From NCBI GenBank assembly GCA_965277775.1, contig OZ255843.1:1426001-1490000 (forward strand): a DNA stretch of 64,000 bases, read 5' to 3'. Below are positions 52,465-61,803 of the stretch, piece after piece; position 1 is the first letter of the stretch, and every line of letters starts with the position of its first letter. The position numbers and the translations under genes were made by a program. The notes below the pieces were generated by a model. That model saw only the letters and a list, made by a program, of their open reading frames with translations. It ran no database searches and was not told where the DNA came from. This DNA comes from G965195345 sp965277775. GTDB lineage: Bacteria > Pseudomonadota > Gammaproteobacteria > CAKMZV01.

Positions 52465-54252
52465 ATGTCAATACCAGAAAACCCCGTCAGTTTTGCTGAT
52501 TTCGGGCTCTCAGATTCTCTTGTTCAAGCGCTGAATCAAATAGGCTATGAAACACCTTCACCGATTCAGACTCTGTGCATTCCATTTTTATTGGAAGGAC
52601 ACGATATTATCGGACAAGCACAAACGGGCACGGGTAAAACCGCCGCCTTTGCCTTGCCAATATTAGATAAGATTGACTTGGCAAAGGATGCGCCACAAGT
52701 GCTTATCCTCGCACCAACGCGAGAATTGGCCATTCAAGTTTCCGAAGCCATCCAATCGTACGCTCGATTCCTCAAAGGGATCAGGGTGGTGCCCATTTAT
52801 GGCGGTCAGTCGTACAGTGTTCAGCTCAAACCTTTGAGACGGGGCGCCCATGTTATTGTGGGCACACCAGGCAGGGTGATGGACCACATCAGTCGCAAAA
52901 GCTTGGTATTAAAAGACCTCCACACCTTGGTGTTGGATGAAGCGGATGAAATGTTGAGAATGGGCTTCATCGATGACGTTAAATGGGTGATGGAACACAT
53001 ACCCAAGCAGCGCCAAATTGCGTTATTTTCAGCGACCATGCCACAGGCCATTCAACAAGTGGCTGAGAAGTTTTTGCATCAACCAAAGGTGGTTAAAATC
53101 AAAAATAAAACCGCCACCGCCATGACCATTCTGCAGCAATATTGGCAAGTCTCTGGTTATCATAAATTAGATGCGCTGACTCGAATCTTGGAAATAGAAG
53201 ATTTTGATGCTTTGATCATTTTTGTACGCACCAAAACCGCCACGGTCGAGCTGGCTGACAAACTACAAGCGCGTGGATTTACAGCGGATGCCATCAATGG
53301 CGACATGACTCAAATGCTGCGCGAAAAAACCATCGATCAGCTGAAGAAAAAGAAGATTGATATTTTGGTGGCCACCGACGTTGCCGCCCGTGGATTAGAC
53401 GTTGAGCGCATCAGTCATGTGATCAACTATGACATTCCCAATGACCCAGAATCATACGTCCACAGAATTGGTCGCACTGGTCGTGCGGGACGTGCGGGCA
53501 AAGCCATTCTTTTTGTGGCGCCACGCGAGAAGCGGATGCTAAGAATCATTGAGAAGGTGACGCGCCAACCCATTGAGTTGTTGAAATTTCCAACTGCTGA
53601 GAGCATCAACCAACAGCGCATTGGCTCGTTCAAACAAAAAATCACCAATACTTTGGAGCGCAAAGATTTGGACGTCTTTAGCCAATTACTTGAAGAGTAT
53701 TGCGCAGAGACTGATGCTGACATCATGAAAATTGCTTCGGCATTGGCCTACATTGCCCAAGGCAAGCAACCCTTGCTTTTGAACGAAAAAGAAGTGCCCA
53801 AAATCCAAAACCAAAACTATCCCGAGCATTCAGGGGAAAGCAAAAAAGTGCGGTTTAAGCCCTTGCCGTTAAAATCATCCCCCGATGTGATGATGAAAAG
53901 GTTTAAAATTGCAGTGGGTTATCGTGATGATGTGACCGCGGGGAATATTGTTGGCGCCATAGCGAATGAGTCTAAAATTCCGCGCAAATTGATCGGTAAT
54001 ATTGACATTTACAACGAATTTTCCACAGTGGATTTGCCCAGCGACACGTCTAAAAAGAATATGGATGCGATCAATGGAGCTTGGGTTTGTGGTAAAAAGT
54101 TAGAGTTACAACCTTTTGATGAAAAAAGTCATGATTTGTCATTTAATAAACCCTCGAGAGTAAGCAAGAAAGACAACAGCTATTTTGCTAAAAAACGGAC
54201 GAAATCGCCCAAAAAAATCAAGAAAAAACAGGATGGAAAAAAACGCATTTAA
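52465..54252 (+). CDS. deaD: DEAD-box RNA helicase (DeaD/CsdA type)
   Basis: The 595-residue helicase has all motifs: Q motif FADFGLSDSLVQALNQIGYETPSPIQ, AQTGTGKTAAF (I), PTRELAIQV (Ia), DEADEMLRMGF (II), FSATMP (III), and HRIGRTGRAGRAG (VI). A DbpA/CsdA-type RNA-binding domain lies near 475-545 (MKRFKIAVGYRDDVTAGNIVGAIANE), and the tail is Lys-rich. CsdA acts in ribosome assembly and cold adaptation. The 3' end overlaps the FAD oxidoreductase gene by 20 bp. Confidence 0.94.
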   Translation: MSIPENPVSFADFGLSDSLVQALNQIGYETPSPIQTLCIPFLLEGHDIIGQAQTGTGKTAAFALPILDKIDLAKDAPQVLILAPTRELAIQVSEAIQSYARFLKGIRVVPIYGGQSYSVQLKPLRRGAHVIVGTPGRVMDHISRKSLVLKDLHTLVLDEADEMLRMGFIDDVKWVMEHIPKQRQIALFSATMPQAIQQVAEKFLHQPKVVKIKNKTATAMTILQQYWQVSGYHKLDALTRILEIEDFDALIIFVRTKTATVELADKLQARGFTADAINGDMTQMLREKTIDQLKKKKIDILVATDVAARGLDVERISHVINYDIPNDPESYVHRIGRTGRAGRAGKAILFVAPREKRMLRIIEKVTRQPIELLKFPTAESINQQRIGSFKQKITNTLERKDLDVFSQLLEEYCAETDADIMKIASALAYIAQGKQPLLLNEKEVPKIQNQNYPEHSGESKKVRFKPLPLKSSPDVMMKRFKIAVGYRDDVTAGNIVGAIANESKIPRKLIGNIDIYNEFSTVDLPSDTSKKNMDAINGAWVCGKKLELQPFDEKSHDLSFNKPSRVSKKDNSYFAKKRTKSPKKIKKKQDGKKRI

Positions 54253-55603
54253 ATCCACTTATGATCCATTAATTGACAAAACGCCTGGGCATGGCAGTGA
54301 TTATGCGCCCACTTATTGGGTCGCTTCTGCAGGCACACCGCCTGAGCATGATGGTGCCATCAGTGACAACTGTGAAGTCGATGTAGCCATCATTGGCGGT
54401 GGATTTACCGGCCTTGCAACTGCCATGTTTTTGGCGCAATCACATAATATTAAAGCGCACGTTCTCGAAGCCAATGGCATTGGCTGGGGCTGTACCAGCC
54501 GCAACGGTGGTCAAGGTCATTTGGCGTGGGGTCGCCTAAGTCGTTCTCAATGGGTACAGCGTTGGGGCAAAAAACAAGCTCAAAAAATTCACAATAACAC
54601 CTTAGAAGGCTTTGATGTATTCCGACAGCTGGTCAACGACCCTGAAATAGATTGTGAACCCTGCGATTACGGTAATTTATTAATATCGCATTGCGCCTCA
54701 GCACACCAAGCTTTGATTCAAGAGTCGAAAATATGCAATGAGGTACTGGGTTATGAAACTCAGATTTTGGATAAGGCGACGGTTTTAAAAGACTATATCA
54801 ACGATCAGGAAGCGTTTGGCGCATTGTTAGAACCCGTTGGCATAGGAGTTCATCCGCTAAAACTGGCTTATGGTTACCATAGAAAAGCGCGCAAACATGG
54901 CGCCAAAGTTCACCCACACAGTCCTGTTTCGTCTTGGCAAAAGGTGGGAGATTGGCATTATTTGCTGACACCCAATGGCACGGTCAAAGCGCAGAAGGTG
55001 GTGATAGCCACCGCAGGTTATACCCACGCCAGTTTGCACCCATTGACAGCGTACCGCAATATGCCCATCATGGCAAATTCCGCTGTCACGCGTGAGCTGA
55101 CCGAAGAAGAGCGGATAGCGTGCAATTTTTCTAATCATGTATTCATTACGGATACGCGAAAATTACGTTATTACTATCGGTTTTTACCCAATAATCGGTT
55201 GCAGATTGGTACGCGCAGTGCCATCAGCGGCAAGGACACAGAAAATCCTCAGCATTTAAAGAATGTGCAGCAAGCCATTGCCACAAAATTTCCTATTTTA
55301 GAAGGCATAGAGATTGAATATTTCTGGAATGGTTGGATGGACATCAGCCATGATATGATGCCAAGGATTGTCCAACCAGACCCTAAGGAATCAATTTTTT
55401 ATGCGCAAGGCTACAGTGGCAATGGGGTGTCATTTTCGGCTTACGCCTCTAAAAAGTTGGCGGAGTTAGTCGCGGGTCATGCCATAGACATTGATTTGCC
55501 CATTTTCACCAGTCCACTGCCAACGCATATACTCAGACCGTTTCGGCGCATGGGGCAACGCCTGCTCTATGGCTATTACAGCCATTTGGATACCAGACCT
55601 TAG
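54233..55603 (+). CDS. FAD-dependent amine/amino-acid oxidoreductase (DadA/PuuB-like)
   Basis: The 456-residue protein belongs to the D-amino-acid oxidase (DAO) family. The FAD-binding GxGxxG is in VAIIGGGFTGLATAM near 50, and SRNGGQGHLAWGR and the C-terminal YAQGYSGNGVSFSAYASKKLAE are typical of gamma-glutamylputrescine oxidoreductases. I choose ATG 54233 inside the 3' end of deaD. Substrate is not certain. Overlap with deaD implies co-translation. Confidence 0.88.
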   Translation: MEKNAFKSTYDPLIDKTPGHGSDYAPTYWVASAGTPPEHDGAISDNCEVDVAIIGGGFTGLATAMFLAQSHNIKAHVLEANGIGWGCTSRNGGQGHLAWGRLSRSQWVQRWGKKQAQKIHNNTLEGFDVFRQLVNDPEIDCEPCDYGNLLISHCASAHQALIQESKICNEVLGYETQILDKATVLKDYINDQEAFGALLEPVGIGVHPLKLAYGYHRKARKHGAKVHPHSPVSSWQKVGDWHYLLTPNGTVKAQKVVIATAGYTHASLHPLTAYRNMPIMANSAVTRELTEEERIACNFSNHVFITDTRKLRYYYRFLPNNRLQIGTRSAISGKDTENPQHLKNVQQAIATKFPILEGIEIEYFWNGWMDISHDMMPRIVQPDPKESIFYAQGYSGNGVSFSAYASKKLAELVAGHAIDIDLPIFTSPLPTHILRPFRRMGQRLLYGYYSHLDTRP

Positions 55604-55636
55604 CAGACCAAATCCTTCATCAAAGATCAAGTGCCT

Positions 55637-56551
55637 TCAATGAAGATCGATTTTTTTGAGGTGTTTGACGCAGTTGATTTTGGCTAACTTAATGAATTCT
55701 TGGACGAGTTTACTGTCCCGATCTTCCTTCCGACAAGCAACGTAGAGCGTTTGCATCAAGCCGTTTTTGCCCATGGGTAAAATAGCGATGGTGTCTGACT
55801 GCTGGTACTCTGAAAAAACCCAATTGGGCAAGCAACAGATGCCCTGGCCGATGGCGGTTAATTCAACCATCATTAAGGTCAATTCTGCGTAGCGTATTTT
55901 CTTAGGCGCTATATTTTCTGGGTTCATGAAGTGGGTGAGTACCGTCAATCGGTCGAGGCTGACTGGATAAGAAATGAGTGTCTCATTGGACAAATCTTCT
56001 GGCACCAAATAGGGTTTTTTCGACAACTCATGTTTCTTGGAAACGCCCAACTTCATTTCAAAATCAAACAAAGGAATGAACTCTAAATTATTGTTGTTGA
56101 TGGGGTCTGCGGTAATCACAATGTCTAACTCGTTGGCGATTAACTCAGGGAAGGGTTCAAAGTTAAAGCCCACTACCAAATCGGTTTCGACCAAGGGCCA
56201 AGTGGTTCGGAAATGATGAATGGTAGGGATGAGCCATTGGTAACAACTGTGACATTCCAATGCCATGTTAAACTGCCCTGAAGGTGTGTCTTCTGGATTA
56301 TTAAGCTGGTAGTCTGCCTCATCGACCAGCGGTAATACATTCTGCGCCAGATCCAACAGGATCATGCCCTGTCGGGTAAATTGTATGGGTTTGGACTTGC
56401 GTACAAATAAAGTACATTGATAGTGATTTTCTAAGCCTTTGATCTGATGCGAAAGCGCTGATAGGGTCAGGTTAAGGACTTTGGAAGCCTCAATCAAAGA
56501 TTGGGTTTCTTTTAAGGTTTGTAAGGTGATGAGATGCTTGATCTCTAACAT
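55637..56551 (-). CDS. metR: LysR-type regulator MetR
   Basis: The 304-residue regulator has an N-terminal winged helix (LITLQTLKETQSLIEASKVLNLTLSALSHQIKGLE) and a periplasmic-binding-like effector domain. Homocysteine is the effector of MetR, which activates metE and metF. It is the last gene of metE-metF-metR, overlapping metF by 7 bp, whereas in enterics it is divergent from metE. That placement would couple regulator and enzyme levels. Confidence 0.88.
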   Translation of the reverse strand: MLEIKHLITLQTLKETQSLIEASKVLNLTLSALSHQIKGLENHYQCTLFVRKSKPIQFTRQGMILLDLAQNVLPLVDEADYQLNNPEDTPSGQFNMALECHSCYQWLIPTIHHFRTTWPLVETDLVVGFNFEPFPELIANELDIVITADPINNNNLEFIPLFDFEMKLGVSKKHELSKKPYLVPEDLSNETLISYPVSLDRLTVLTHFMNPENIAPKKIRYAELTLMMVELTAIGQGICCLPNWVFSEYQQSDTIAILPMGKNGLMQTLYVACRKEDRDSKLVQEFIKLAKINCVKHLKKIDLH

Positions 56552-57381
56552 AATTTTATTTGTCTCCGTATTTTTTCGATGGTTTCAATGTGATTCATAA
56601 TGTAAAAATGCAGGTGCTTTTGGCCATGTTCGATCAAATTTTGAACCTGTTCGCACGCATAATCCAAACCAAATTTGTATAAATCTTGTTCTTTATCTTG
56701 GTATTTCGCCAAGCCTTGCTCTAATTTTTTAGGAATGTGCACCTTACTTAATGTCGCAATTTTTAAAATTTGAGCCGCATTATTCACCACAAAGATACCC
56801 GAATAAATGTCGCCGACATAGCCAGAAGAGCGCATTTTATCACTATAAGAGAAGAATGAATCATTATCAAAGAATAATTGTGTAATGACCCCCTTTGCGC
56901 CTTTCTTTGCCTTGCTCACTTGGTGCTTGAAATCGGCACTTTTACTGAGGTTTTGATTGTGCCCTTCGGGGTAGCCCGCCACGTAAACATTCATGTGGTC
57001 AAAATGTTGTTGGATGAACTCAAATAACTCAATGGCGTATTGGAAGGTGTTTTGTCCGCCTTCTATAAAACCGTCACCGCGTAAGGCCAAAATCGAACGA
57101 ACCCCGATGGAATCAAAATAACGCAACCGTTCTAACACGGTGTTTTTATCCATGCCCGCACACGTTAGATGCGCAACGCACGGTGTTTTGTATTGATTCA
57201 CAATGGTGTTACAAAGGTCGGTGTTATTGTTATTATTGCTACCGCCTGCGCCGCAAGTGACGCTGATAAAATTTGGATTGTGCTCGCTCAATTGCGCCAA
57301 CACGTCCTTCAATTTTTCAGTTCTTTGTGCGTTCTTAGGTGGGTAAACCTCATACGAGATTTGTAATGCGTCTGTTGTCAT
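56545..57381 (-). CDS. metF: Methylenetetrahydrofolate reductase
   Basis: The 278-residue flavoprotein makes 5-methyl-THF, the methyl donor for MetE. Recognisable parts are SYEVYPPKN (with the catalytic Glu), FISVTCGAGG, AHLTCAG, ILALRGD and VITQLFFDN. The loop after GAGG is a run of five Asn where other MetF proteins usually have a charged STRERT or SGERDRT segment; effect unknown. It begins 21 bp after metE and overlaps metR. Confidence 0.93.
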   Translation of the reverse strand: MTTDALQISYEVYPPKNAQRTEKLKDVLAQLSEHNPNFISVTCGAGGSNNNNNTDLCNTIVNQYKTPCVAHLTCAGMDKNTVLERLRYFDSIGVRSILALRGDGFIEGGQNTFQYAIELFEFIQQHFDHMNVYVAGYPEGHNQNLSKSADFKHQVSKAKKGAKGVITQLFFDNDSFFSYSDKMRSSGYVGDIYSGIFVVNNAAQILKIATLSKVHIPKKLEQGLAKYQDKEQDLYKFGLDYACEQVQNLIEHGQKHLHFYIMNHIETIEKIRRQIKLC

Positions 57382-57401
57382 GTCCTATCCTTATACAATG
57401 T

Positions 57402-59699
57402 TTAATGCTGTGTTTCCAAGCCCTGTTTACGGAGCGATTGCGCCGCTTCAACCATGTTGATGAGCGCCAGTTTGGTTTCTTTCCAATCGCGGGTTTTCAA
57501 CCCACAATCGGGATTCACCCACAATCTTTTGGCGTCAATGTGTTGAGCCGCCTTAATCAACAAATGCTTGATTTCGTCCACAGTGGGTACACGAGGCGAA
57601 TGTATGTCGTAAACGCCCGGTCCAATCGCGTTAGGATATTGGTGGGCCTTAAAAACATCCAACAATTCCATCTGTGAACGCGAAGTCTCAATGCTGATCA
57701 CATCAGCGTCCAGGCCGATGATTTCAGACATGATGTCACTGAACTCGCAATAGCACATATGGGTGTGAATCTGCGTGTTATCAGAAACATCACAGGTTGC
57801 AATGCGGAATGCATCGGTTGCCCATTGAAGGTATTCAGCGTGTTTTTGCGTCTTGAGGGGCAAGCCTTCGCGTAATGCTGGTTCATCGACTTGTATGATC
57901 TTAACGCCAGCCCGCTCCAAGCTCTGCACTTCCGATAAGATCGCCAATGCGATTTGCTTGCATGTATTTTCTAAGGGTTGATCATCGCGCACAAAAGACC
58001 ATTTAAGGATGGTGACCGGCCCCGTCAACATGCCTTTGACTTGTTTTTCAGTCAATGATTGAGCATAACGAATCCAATCAACGGTCATCTCTTTGGGTCG
58101 GCTAACGTCGCCAAAAATAATGGGTGGTTTGACACAACGAGAACCATAACTTTGAACCCAGCCGTGCGACGAGAAAGCAAAACCTTGCAATTGTTCGCCA
58201 AAATACTCAACCATGTCATTGCGTTCTGCCTCACCGTGGACCAACACATCGATGCCGATGGATTCTTGAATGCGAATGGCATCTTTGATTTCAGCGCGGA
58301 TGGCCGCTTGGTATTGTTCTGTATCGAGGCGTCCTTTTTTGTAGTCCAAACGGATTTTACGAATGCCTTTGGTTTGAGGGAAAGAGCCAATCGAGGTGGT
58401 CGGAAACAGTGGAAAGTTAAGGCTTTGTTGCTGCAAAGCTTGACGCGCGGCAAAATCACTGCGGCGTTTTAAGTGTTTGGGTTGAATGTTATTCAACGCT
58501 TGAGCCACGATGGGGTCGTTGATTTTATTAGAGTTCTTGCGCGATCTGATGGACGTAGCATTGGCGGACAAGTCAGCCGAATACGCTGCTTTACCTTGTT
58601 GCAAGACCCCTTTTAGAATATGCAATTCTGCCAGTTTTTGTTGAGCAAAGGCCAGCCAATCTTTAAGGTCTGAATCCAAGGTGGTCTCTAAGGATAAGTC
58701 ATAAGGGACGTGTAGTAGCGAACAAGAGGGCGCGATCCATAAGCGATCCTGCAGTGATTCAGCCACAGGTTGTAAGGTCTCGACCAAGGCGTTCAAGTCT
58801 GACTTCCAAATATTGCGACCGTTGATCACCCCAGCTGATAGTATTTTGCTTGCAGGGAGCGCGGCTGCCACTTCACTGATGGAGTCGGATGAATGAGCAA
58901 AGTCCCAGTGGAATCCAGAAAAATTCAATCCAAACAGGGTTTTTATATCCAAATTTGGCGATTCAAAATAGCTGGCCAAAATCGATGTAGTGCCATAAAA
59001 ATCAATGGAATCGTAGCATTGTTGCAAGGCATCAATCCAGTTTTGCGGTAAGTAATGAACGATACACGGTTCATCAATCTGTATGACCTCAACGCCTGCA
59101 TCAGCCAATTGCCGAATGAGTTCTTGATATAAGGGTTTCAAAATGGGCAACAGCGATAATTTATTGTCGAGATTTTGTTTGGCCTTACCCAACCATAAAT
59201 AGCTGATCAATCCAGGAATCACCACCTTCACTCGACCGAATGCTTTGGCTTCAGCCACTTGTGCCAGCAATAATTCACTGTTCAATTTGGGTTGCATGTC
59301 GGGTTCAAATTCAGGCACTATGTAGTGATAATTGGTATCAAACCACTTGGTCAACTCGCTTGCCGTCGCTTCCTTGCCTTTGGCGGTTTGACCTCGCGCC
59401 ATTAAAAAATACGCTTCTAATGGATCAAATTCCTCAGTTAACAGTGCTTGATGGCGTTGTGGAATGATATTCAACAACAGCGAAAAATCTAAAATGTGAT
59501 CGTACAAGCTAAAATCCCCAACCGTGACCAAGTCACAGCCATTGTCAATTTGCGCTTGCCACGCCTTTTTTCTTAAGGATTGTGCGCATTGCAACAACGC
59601 CTGCTCATCCGATTTATTGGCCCAATAGCTTTCTAAGGCCTTTTTTAATTCGCGCTGTACGCCAATGCGTGGGAAGCCCAAAATGTGTGCAATTGTCAT
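57402..59699 (-). CDS. metE: Cobalamin-independent methionine synthase
   Basis: The 765-residue zinc enzyme transfers methyl from methyl-THF(Glu)n to homocysteine. N-terminal HILGFPRIGVQRELKKALE, the C-terminal zinc ligands (HTHMCYCEFSD near 650 and NPDCGLKTR near 735), and GPVTILKWSFVRDDQPL are all present. ATG 59699 or 59702 (double Met) are both possible; the former fits the AAGGA site better. No B12 riboswitch or SAM riboswitch was recognised upstream. Confidence 0.96.
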   Translation of the reverse strand: MTIAHILGFPRIGVQRELKKALESYWANKSDEQALLQCAQSLRKKAWQAQIDNGCDLVTVGDFSLYDHILDFSLLLNIIPQRHQALLTEEFDPLEAYFLMARGQTAKGKEATASELTKWFDTNYHYIVPEFEPDMQPKLNSELLLAQVAEAKAFGRVKVVIPGLISYLWLGKAKQNLDNKLSLLPILKPLYQELIRQLADAGVEVIQIDEPCIVHYLPQNWIDALQQCYDSIDFYGTTSILASYFESPNLDIKTLFGLNFSGFHWDFAHSSDSISEVAAALPASKILSAGVINGRNIWKSDLNALVETLQPVAESLQDRLWIAPSCSLLHVPYDLSLETTLDSDLKDWLAFAQQKLAELHILKGVLQQGKAAYSADLSANATSIRSRKNSNKINDPIVAQALNNIQPKHLKRRSDFAARQALQQQSLNFPLFPTTSIGSFPQTKGIRKIRLDYKKGRLDTEQYQAAIRAEIKDAIRIQESIGIDVLVHGEAERNDMVEYFGEQLQGFAFSSHGWVQSYGSRCVKPPIIFGDVSRPKEMTVDWIRYAQSLTEKQVKGMLTGPVTILKWSFVRDDQPLENTCKQIALAILSEVQSLERAGVKIIQVDEPALREGLPLKTQKHAEYLQWATDAFRIATCDVSDNTQIHTHMCYCEFSDIMSEIIGLDADVISIETSRSQMELLDVFKAHQYPNAIGPGVYDIHSPRVPTVDEIKHLLIKAAQHIDAKRLWVNPDCGLKTRDWKETKLALINMVEAAQSLRKQGLETQH

Positions 59700-59982
59700 C
59701 ATTTTTCCTTGTCGTGTATGTTATATTGAATGCTCTGTTTTTAACAAGTCTAACGGTCTGTATTAAGCCCGTGACTTATAAAACGTCATAAATATAATTC
59801 AACTTAACACAAGAATCAATCGCATTATTTTCAAGACTTAGTTGAAAAAAATAACAGTGCGCAAACGCGTGATTGAAGAAGGAGGCAAATGGGCTATAAA
59901 TACTGGGCAAATAGTCACTGCCACACTGTGGTTGAGATATGGCATTGGTGTTGCCCATTGATGGCATTATTTGAAAAAAACG

Positions 59983-60861
59983 ATGAATAATTTATCTAAG
60001 GCATCAACGTTTTCAGTGGCGTGCTCCTTTGGCAACATCGCCGCCTGTTGCTGGCAAAGTCAGACCTCAGGCACCCATCACAGAAAAATATTAGCGCTAC
60101 ATGGTTGGTTAGACAATGCCAACAGCTTTGATTTGCTGGCACCACTCCTTAATGCTGAAGTGGTTGCCATTGATCTGGCAGGGCATGGTCAAAGTGATTA
60201 TCGCGGCAAAGATGCTGAATACAATATTTGGAATAACATCTATGACGTGCTCGAAGTGGTTGATCAACTCAAGTGGGACAAGTTTGAGTTGATGGGGCAT
60301 TCGTTGGGTGCAGCGGTTGCGACCCTGACCGCAGGCGTTGTGCCGCAAAGGGTGGTGGCTTTGCACTTGATCGATGGGGGCTTGCCCGTGGTAGAGGCAG
60401 AAGGGCTTATGCCTGACAAAATTCAGCAAATTTTAACTGCAAGAGCCACGCCACCGCCCGCACCAACATTATTCCCAAATAGGCAAACTGCGATTGCCGT
60501 TCGCGCCTCGAACAAACACTTTCCCATGCCCTTGCAAAGTGCTGAGATTTTGGCGCAAAGAGGGCTGGTTGAAATGTCTGATGGTCGTTGCTATTGGCAA
60601 TACGACCCACGTTTAAAACATCCCAGTATTTATCTGACGGAGCGACAAGCATTGGCTTTTGCGGAAAAATGCACCATGCCAACACAAATTATCATTGCTG
60701 ATGAAGGCGTTGTGGTGCAACATCCAAAATTGCAGGGCGCTTTACAACATTTTCCAAACGCTCAAATCCATACCATTGAAGGGTCACACCATTGCCATCT
60801 TGAAGCTGAGCGGGCGGTCATTGCCGAGCACATGAACAACACTAAAATCAGCGATGATTAG
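59983..60861 (+). CDS. Alpha/beta hydrolase
   Basis: The 292-residue serine hydrolase has an oxyanion-region HGWLDNANSFDLLAPLL near 45, the nucleophile elbow MGHSLGAAVAT near 107, and the C-terminal catalytic His in IEGSHHCHLE near 273. ATG 59983 is used rather than a TTG at 59971. The substrate is unknown; it resembles MhpC/serine hydrolase-like proteins. It is separated by about 120 bp from the enoyl-CoA hydratase gene and may be independent of it. Confidence 0.88.
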   Translation: MNNLSKASTFSVACSFGNIAACCWQSQTSGTHHRKILALHGWLDNANSFDLLAPLLNAEVVAIDLAGHGQSDYRGKDAEYNIWNNIYDVLEVVDQLKWDKFELMGHSLGAAVATLTAGVVPQRVVALHLIDGGLPVVEAEGLMPDKIQQILTARATPPPAPTLFPNRQTAIAVRASNKHFPMPLQSAEILAQRGLVEMSDGRCYWQYDPRLKHPSIYLTERQALAFAEKCTMPTQIIIADEGVVVQHPKLQGALQHFPNAQIHTIEGSHHCHLEAERAVIAEHMNNTKISDD

Positions 60862-60984
60862 TCGCATCATTGAAGGATTGAAACCGCCGCTTAAATAATC
60901 GTTTAAATTTAAAAACCAAAGCTAAGTTATTGAGTAAAATGCAGTCCTTCTTTATGGAAGGCAATCACTTAGGAGGGAGATGCG

Positions 60985-61803
60985 ATGACACAATTTGTTG
61001 AGATAAAAATTCAAGGTCCGATCATGGAGGTGGTTTTAAACAAACCGCCAGCCAATGCCATCGATTTCCAGATGAGCTGTGATTTATATCAAGCCTTCAA
61101 ACAGTTTAATGAAGATGATGCTTTGCAAGTTGCCATCTTGACGGCAGCGGAGAATGAAAAGCACATTTTCTGTGCAGGCTGGGATTTAAAAGCCTTTGCC
61201 GCAGGCGAAGGGATCAACGAAGAAACTGGTTACGAATTGGGTCCAGGCGGCATAGGCGGACTGCCTGAATTTTGGGATTTATACAAACCCGTGATTGCGG
61301 CAGTAAATGGCTTAACCGCTGGGGGTGGTTTTGAAATGGTGTTGGGGGCAGACTTGATTGTCGCCAGCGATGACAGCTGTTTCTACTTACCTGAAATCCA
61401 CAGAGGATTTTTAGCAGATGGCGGCGGCATTCAAAAATTGCATCACCGCATCCCTTATAACGTCGCAGTGGATCTCATTCTGACAGGGCGTAAGATGTGG
61501 GCTGATGAAGCCAAACATTGGGGACTGGTACGCGATGTGGTCAGCAAAGATGCTGTGATGGACAAAGCGCGAGAAGTCGCTGAAATCATTGTTTCTGGTG
61601 CGCCATTGGTCAGCAAAGCCTACAAAGAATTTTTGCGCTATAACGCCCACTTATCCCCTGAGGCTGCCCATGCTGAAGCGCATAAGACTTGGACGGGAAA
61701 GAGCCAATTAAAGCACTATGAACGAATGTTAAATTCAGAAGACTTTAACGAAGGTGCCGCTGCATTTGCTGAAAAACGTCCAGTCGCGTTCAAAGGTCGA
61801 TGA
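60985..61803 (+). CDS. Enoyl-CoA hydratase/isomerase (CaiD-like)
   Basis: The 272-residue crotonase-fold enzyme has the oxyanion-hole segments HIFCAGWDLKAF near 62 and AAVNGLTAGGGFEMVLGADL near 105, and catalytic Glu in the FYLPEIHRGFLADGGG segment. The PEIHRGFLADGGG and HRIPYNVAVDLILTGRKM pattern resembles carnitinyl-CoA dehydratase. A strong AGGAGG site lies 8 bp before ATG 60985. The stop overlaps the acyl-CoA synthetase gene as ATGA, pointing to one pathway for an activated acyl or betaine-type substrate. Confidence 0.87.
   Translation: MTQFVEIKIQGPIMEVVLNKPPANAIDFQMSCDLYQAFKQFNEDDALQVAILTAAENEKHIFCAGWDLKAFAAGEGINEETGYELGPGGIGGLPEFWDLYKPVIAAVNGLTAGGGFEMVLGADLIVASDDSCFYLPEIHRGFLADGGGIQKLHHRIPYNVAVDLILTGRKMWADEAKHWGLVRDVVSKDAVMDKAREVAEIIVSGAPLVSKAYKEFLRYNAHLSPEAAHAEAHKTWTGKSQLKHYERMLNSEDFNEGAAAFAEKRPVAFKGR

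Noticed and set aside
59703..59982. Cobalamin or SAM riboswitch or MetR box upstream of metE
   Set aside because: No B12-box, SAM-aptamer core or clear TGAA-n5-TTCA site was found in this interval.
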